From NCBI GenBank assembly GCA_003232595.1, contig QIIJ01000018.1, positions 1-9,425 on the forward strand: a stretch of 9,425 nt of DNA. Direction: 5' to 3'. This stretch comes from Aurantimonadaceae bacterium (lineage in GTDB: Bacteria > Pseudomonadota > Alphaproteobacteria > Rhizobiales > Rhizobiaceae). The first letter of the stretch is position 1. Each line of letters starts with the position of its first letter. The translations under genes and the position numbers were made by a program. Positions 6,462 through 9,425 of this stretch are shown in pieces. The notes beneath the pieces were generated by a model that saw only the letters and a list, made by a program, of their open reading frames with translations, had not been told where the DNA came from and did no database searches.

Positions 6462-7200
6462 CAAGACCAGTGAGCATAGCCTGCAGTTACCGGATCCGGT
6501 TCGCTTCCGCGATGTCAGTCTGACAATTAACAGGCAGGAACTTATTGCCAATATCAATTGCACCCTGGAACATACCGGCGTAAGCGTTGTCATGGGGCCA
6601 AACGGGGCGGGTAAAAGCCTTTTTCTGCGCTTGCTCGCCGGACTGCTGAAACCTACAAGCGGCACCATAACCGGCAGTTATATCAATGCCAAACCGGGAA
6701 CAACCTCCAGCCTGTCGATGGTATTTCAGGACCCGGTACTTTTGCGACGCACGGCGCACGCCAATATCGCCTATGTCCTTCATCAGCAAAAATGCCCTGA
6801 AGAACAACTGGCCGAAAAGGTCGGCAATGCGCTTAAGACTGCAAGGCTGGAACGGCAGCGAGAGACCCCGGCAAGACGCCTGTCAGGTGGCGAGCAACAG
6901 CGCCTTGCACTTGCCCGTGCGCTGGTGGTTAGGCCTGCAATCCTGTTGCTGGATGAAGCCACTGCCAGCCTCGACCCGGCCTCAACCCATATCGTTGAAG
7001 GCATGGCCGCAGATGCCGCTGCTACCGGCACCAAGATCATTTTTGTCACCCACGATGTGCGACAGGCAAAACGGGTTGGCGATGATATTTTGTTTATTCA
7101 CGAGGGCAGACTATTGACTCATAAATCCATTCACGACTTTTTCCGCGATCCCGGCAGTAAAGAAGCCCAGGCCTATCTCGACGGGCGTGTTCCTGAATAA
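6454..7200 (+). CDS. tupC: Tungstate ABC transporter ATP-binding protein
   Basis: A 248-residue cytoplasmic ATPase with every ABC motif in order: Walker A GPNGAGKS (48-55), Q-loop Q92 in FQDP, signature LSGGEQQR (143-150), Walker B ILLLDE (163-168), D-loop SLD (172-174) and H-loop H200. It lacks the C-terminal TOBE extension found in many ModC proteins, which fits the shorter TupC type. It powers uptake through TupB. The ATG at 6454 overlaps the end of tupB by eight bases. The annotation as tungstate rather than another anion depends on the operon, since ABC ATPases are poorly specific by sequence. Confidence 0.93.
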   Translation: MLDKTSEHSLQLPDPVRFRDVSLTINRQELIANINCTLEHTGVSVVMGPNGAGKSLFLRLLAGLLKPTSGTITGSYINAKPGTTSSLSMVFQDPVLLRRTAHANIAYVLHQQKCPEEQLAEKVGNALKTARLERQRETPARRLSGGEQQRLALARALVVRPAILLLDEATASLDPASTHIVEGMAADAAATGTKIIFVTHDVRQAKRVGDDILFIHEGRLLTHKSIHDFFRDPGSKEAQAYLDGRVPE

Positions 7201-7205
7201 ATGTA

Positions 7206-7211
7206 AAGGAG
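7206..7211 (+). promoter_or_regulatory. Ribosome binding site that sets the TTG start of the DUF1244 gene
   Basis: AAGGAG is followed by seven bases and then TTG at 7219, the frame of the DUF1244 protein. An ATG touches the AAGGAG directly (7212) but is out of frame and has no spacing, so it should not be used. Confidence 0.6.
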
Positions 7212-7218
7212 ATGAAAC

Positions 7219-7533
7219 TTGGACAAACGAAACCCAACTGGCCAAACCCGAATCGAACTGGAAGCTGCTGCCTTTCGCGGCCTTGTAGAGCATTTGCAGA
7301 AACGCACTGATGTTCAGAACATTGATCTGATGATCCTTGCCGGATTTTGCCGCAACTGCCTCGGTAAGTGGTATAAAAAAGCGGCCATCAAGAGGGGTAT
7401 AGACATGAGTTATGACGAGGCCCTCGAAGCCATATACGGCATTCCTTACAAAGAGTGGAAGGAGAAGTATCAGCAGGATTCAACGCCGCAACAGCAGGCC
7501 GCATTTGCCAATGCAGATAAAGCTGAAATTTAG
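7219..7533 (+). CDS. DUF1244 protein, located inside the tungstate operon
   Basis: A 104-residue protein with the highly conserved DUF1244 core: VEHLQKRTDVQNIDLM (23-38) followed by AGFCRNCLGKWY (41-52), then YGIPYKEWKEKYQ (73-85). The two cysteines C44 and C47 form a CxxC pair that could bind a metal or form a disulfide, though I know of no established function for the family. There is no signal peptide, so the protein is cytoplasmic. The Gln-rich end (STPQQQAAF) is normal for the family. The start is TTG at 7219. It lies 18 bases after tupC and three bases before tupA on the same strand, so it is certainly co-transcribed with the transporter. Whether it takes part in tungstate handling is open: members also occur alone in many proteobacteria. 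Confidence 0.88.
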   Translation: MDKRNPTGQTRIELEAAAFRGLVEHLQKRTDVQNIDLMILAGFCRNCLGKWYKKAAIKRGIDMSYDEALEAIYGIPYKEWKEKYQQDSTPQQQAAFANADKAEI

Positions 7534-7536
7534 ATC

Positions 7537-8343
7537 ATGAAAGCTCTGTATGCTTTTATTTTGATCCTCATGACGGTTGCCGCATCCTTTGCCGGGGAAG
7601 ATTCAATCATTCTGCAATCGACAACCTCGACCCAGAACTCGGGGCTGTTTGATGTCATCCTGCCAGAATTTACCAGAGAGACCGGCATTACAGTCAATGT
7701 GGTCGCCGTTGGCACCGGGCAGGCGCTCAAGAATGGTCGAAATGGCGATGGTGACGTGCTGTTGGTTCACGCCAAATCAGCGGAAGAGAAATTTATTGCC
7801 GAAGGCCATGGCGAGGCACGCTTTGATGTCATGTATAATGACTTTGTCATCGTCGGACCGGGAAATGATCCAGCGGGTCTGGCAGGCACCACGGATATTG
7901 TCGCAGCACTAAAAAAAATCCCGGAAAACCGGGCAATATTTGCTTCTCGCGGCGATGACTCCGGCACTAACAAGAAGGAAATTCAATTGTGGCAGATGGC
8001 CGGTATTGACGCTGCAGCCGACAGCGGTGTGTGGTACCGCGAAACCGGGTCCGGCATGGGGGCAACACTCAACCTTGCCGCCGGCATGGGCACCTACACC
8101 CTGACCGATCGGGCCACATGGATTGCCTTTCAAAACAAGCGCGGCATGAAAATCCTCGCGGAAGGCGACCCAAGGTTGTTCAATCAGTATGGCGTGATGC
8201 TGGTCAACCCCAAGAAACACCCGCACGTCAAAGCAGCAGCAGGTCGCATTTTCATCAAATGGCTCACTGGCCAAAAGGGACAGTCCGCAATCGCAGCCTA
8301 CAGGCTGGACGGGCAGCAATTGTTTTTCCCCAATGCAAAGTAA
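7537..8343 (+). CDS. tupA: Periplasmic tungstate-binding protein
   Basis: A 268-residue extracytoplasmic solute-binding protein. A signal peptide (residues 1 to about 19, ending ASFAG) directs it to the periplasm. The mature protein begins with STTSTQNSGLFDVILP; the TTTS-type motif (here STTS, 28-31) is the oxyanion-binding loop of TupA. SRGDDSGT (137-144) is the second ligand-site motif, with an Arg that contacts the anion in TupA homologues. VGTGQALKNGRNGDGDVLL (57-75) is also typical. Its length is normal for TupA. The STTS-plus-SRGDDSGT pair separates it from ModA and the archaeal WtpA. It starts three bases after the DUF1244 stop, with no clear ribosome binding site of its own, which points to translational coupling. 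The stop at 8341-8343 directly abuts the stop of the opposing acetyltransferase gene. Confidence 0.94.
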   Translation: MKALYAFILILMTVAASFAGEDSIILQSTTSTQNSGLFDVILPEFTRETGITVNVVAVGTGQALKNGRNGDGDVLLVHAKSAEEKFIAEGHGEARFDVMYNDFVIVGPGNDPAGLAGTTDIVAALKKIPENRAIFASRGDDSGTNKKEIQLWQMAGIDAAADSGVWYRETGSGMGATLNLAAGMGTYTLTDRATWIAFQNKRGMKILAEGDPRLFNQYGVMLVNPKKHPHVKAAAGRIFIKWLTGQKGQSAIAAYRLDGQQLFFPNAK

Positions 8344-8802
8344 CTACAAATTCAGCTTCATTCCCTCGTGACTGGCAATAAAGCCAAGCCCCTCATAAAA
8401 CCGCAATGCATCAGGCCGCGATTTATCTGTGGTCAGTTGCACCAGTCCACAGCCTCGCCGCCGCGCTTCTTCAATTGCCCATTTGATCAATTGCCGCCCG
8501 AGTCCATGACCACGAAATTCTGAACTTACCCGTACACTTTCAATCTGCCCGCGCCACATACCGGTACGCGAAAGGCCGGGAATGAGGCTGAGTTGCAGAC
8601 AGCCGGCAATCTGTCGATCAACTTCCACCACCATCAACATCTGGTTCGGATCGCTGTCAATCGCCTCAAATGCATCAAGATATCGCGCATCGACCACATC
8701 ACCCATCACCTCGCGGGTCTGACCAAGAGTGTCATTGCCAAGCATCGCAACAATTGCCGCAAGATCTGATTTAACCGCATGACGGGGGGTCGGTTCGTTC
8801 AT
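8344..8802 (-). CDS. GNAT-family N-acetyltransferase
   Basis: A 152-residue acetyltransferase of the GNAT fold. The acetyl-CoA pyrophosphate-binding motif is R97-G-H-G-L-G102, preceded by the beta4 strand QIESVRVSSEF (86-96). The closing FYEGLGFIASHEGMKL block (135-150) is the usual C-terminal GNAT segment. The middle part, DPNQMLMVVEVDRQIAGCLQ (51-70), is shared with a well-populated group of uncharacterised proteobacterial GNATs, so the acetylated substrate is unknown. The ATG at 8802 has only a weak, distant purine-rich ribosome binding site (AAAGGA). The gene converges on tupA with no base between the stop codons and faces away from the dipeptidase-like gene. Nothing links it to tungsten or formate metabolism. 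Confidence 0.9.
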   Translation of the reverse strand: MNEPTPRHAVKSDLAAIVAMLGNDTLGQTREVMGDVVDARYLDAFEAIDSDPNQMLMVVEVDRQIAGCLQLSLIPGLSRTGMWRGQIESVRVSSEFRGHGLGRQLIKWAIEEARRRGCGLVQLTTDKSRPDALRFYEGLGFIASHEGMKLNL

Positions 8803-8818
8803 TTTTATTCACTCATTC

Positions 8819-8840
8819 CTTTACCCGGCCTTTACCCGGC
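8819..8840. repeat. Two perfect tandem copies of an 11-bp unit
   Basis: CTTTACCCGGC occurs twice without a gap (8819-8829 and 8830-8840). It lies in the 133-base space between the divergent acetyltransferase and dipeptidase-like genes, just upstream of the acetyltransferase start. It looks like a recent slippage duplication; no binding protein is evident. Confidence 0.7.
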
Positions 8841-8935
8841 AATTGTCCTATGCCGGTCAATTCGAATTGAACTTGCATCATCTCCCGGTTCGATCCTATC
8901 GTTGCGCCAACTTTGTTTCAATTGCAGGAGCAATC

Positions 8936-9425
8936 ATGGACGACAATCAGTTCCCGCCAATATTTGACGGCCACAATGATATTTTGTTGCGCCTGCACAT
9001 GATGAATGAGCCGGATGCACCAGCGCGATTCCTCAACGGTATTTGCCGCGCATTGAAAAGGGCGGTTTTGGTGGTGGTTTTTTCGCCATCTACGTTCCTT
9101 CGCCACAAGACAATGATGATCGATACGCGGAGATGAACAACCCATCCTATGATCTGCCGCTGCCGGACGAGATTCCAGTCGATCAGGCACTGCCCCATGT
9201 GCTTTCCATGGCGGCAATCCTATCACAGATTGAACGGCAATCAGAAGGCCGTGCTAAAATCTGCCGAACAGCTGCAGAAATAAGACAATGTATAAAATCC
9301 GGCACCCTGGCAATGGTTATGCATATTGAGGGAGCCGAGGCGATTGACGACGATTTCAATGCGCTTGAGGTGCTTTACAACGCGGGCTTGCGGTCCATTG
9401 GCCCGGTATGGAGCCGACCAACACG
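8936..9425 (+). pseudogene. Membrane dipeptidase-like (peptidase M19) gene, frameshifted near the 5' end and cut by the window edge
   Basis: The ATG at 8936 follows AGGAG by five bases and opens a reading frame starting MDDNQFPPIFDGHNDILLRL, which holds the M19 zinc-binding H13-x-D15 motif. This frame then goes astray and stops at TGA 9134-9136. The family sequence resumes in another frame from about 9043, reading LPRIEKGGFGGGFFAIYVPSP and, further on, VMHIEGAEAID (the metal-bridging Glu of M19 enzymes) and NAGLRSIGPVW to the window end. Two things are wrong at the junction near 9040: the frame changes by one base, and the conserved GHLD part of the usual FLxG...GHLDLPR segment is missing, so a deletion of one base plus a multiple of three (perhaps 19 or 22) fits. 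M19 enzymes hydrolyse dipeptides and some beta-lactams. It could be a true pseudogene or an assembly error. Confidence 0.75.

Noticed and set aside
1..9425. tRNA, rRNA, CRISPR array, insertion sequence or phage genes
   Set aside because: I saw no tRNA-like cloverleaf, regularly spaced repeats, transposase motifs or terminal inverted repeats; coding genes fill nearly the whole window.

Overview
The window looks like chromosomal DNA of a Gram-negative proteobacterium, most likely an alphaproteobacterium. The pointers are an FDH3-type formate dehydrogenase whose operon carries a small TAT-leader gene, a DUF1244 protein with its typical core, and the M19 dipeptidase and GNAT genes. This assignment rests on recognising protein families by eye, not on a search.

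Positions 1 to about 4790, minus strand, hold a formate dehydrogenase operon. In transcription order it is a TorD/DmsD-like redox-enzyme chaperone, a 61-residue TAT-leader protein of the formate dehydrogenase region, the catalytic alpha subunit (TAT signal, one [4Fe-4S] cluster, cysteine in place of selenocysteine), the beta subunit (16 cysteines for four [4Fe-4S] clusters) and the start of the cytochrome b gamma subunit, which runs off the left edge. The expected product is a periplasm-facing, membrane-bound enzyme that oxidises formate and sends electrons through the beta clusters and gamma hemes to quinone.

An AT-rich divergent intergenic region (4787-4991) holds a good sigma70-like promoter for the operon and a weaker one in the other direction. 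It is followed by a small exported monoheme cytochrome c (plus strand) and, converging on it, a cytoplasmic DUF3144 protein (minus strand).

Positions 5754-8343, plus strand, hold a tightly packed tungstate ABC transporter operon in the order permease (tupB), ATPase (tupC), DUF1244 protein, periplasmic binding protein (tupA). Tungstate uptake next to a Mo/W-type formate dehydrogenase suggests that the enzyme uses, or can use, tungsten. This link is the main biological inference from the window.

The right end has a GNAT acetyltransferase (minus strand), whose stop codon directly abuts that of tupA, and the start of an M19 membrane-dipeptidase-like gene. That gene is frameshifted, with a conserved segment missing near its N-terminus, and continues past the window. 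I found no RNA genes, insertion sequences or CRISPR arrays.
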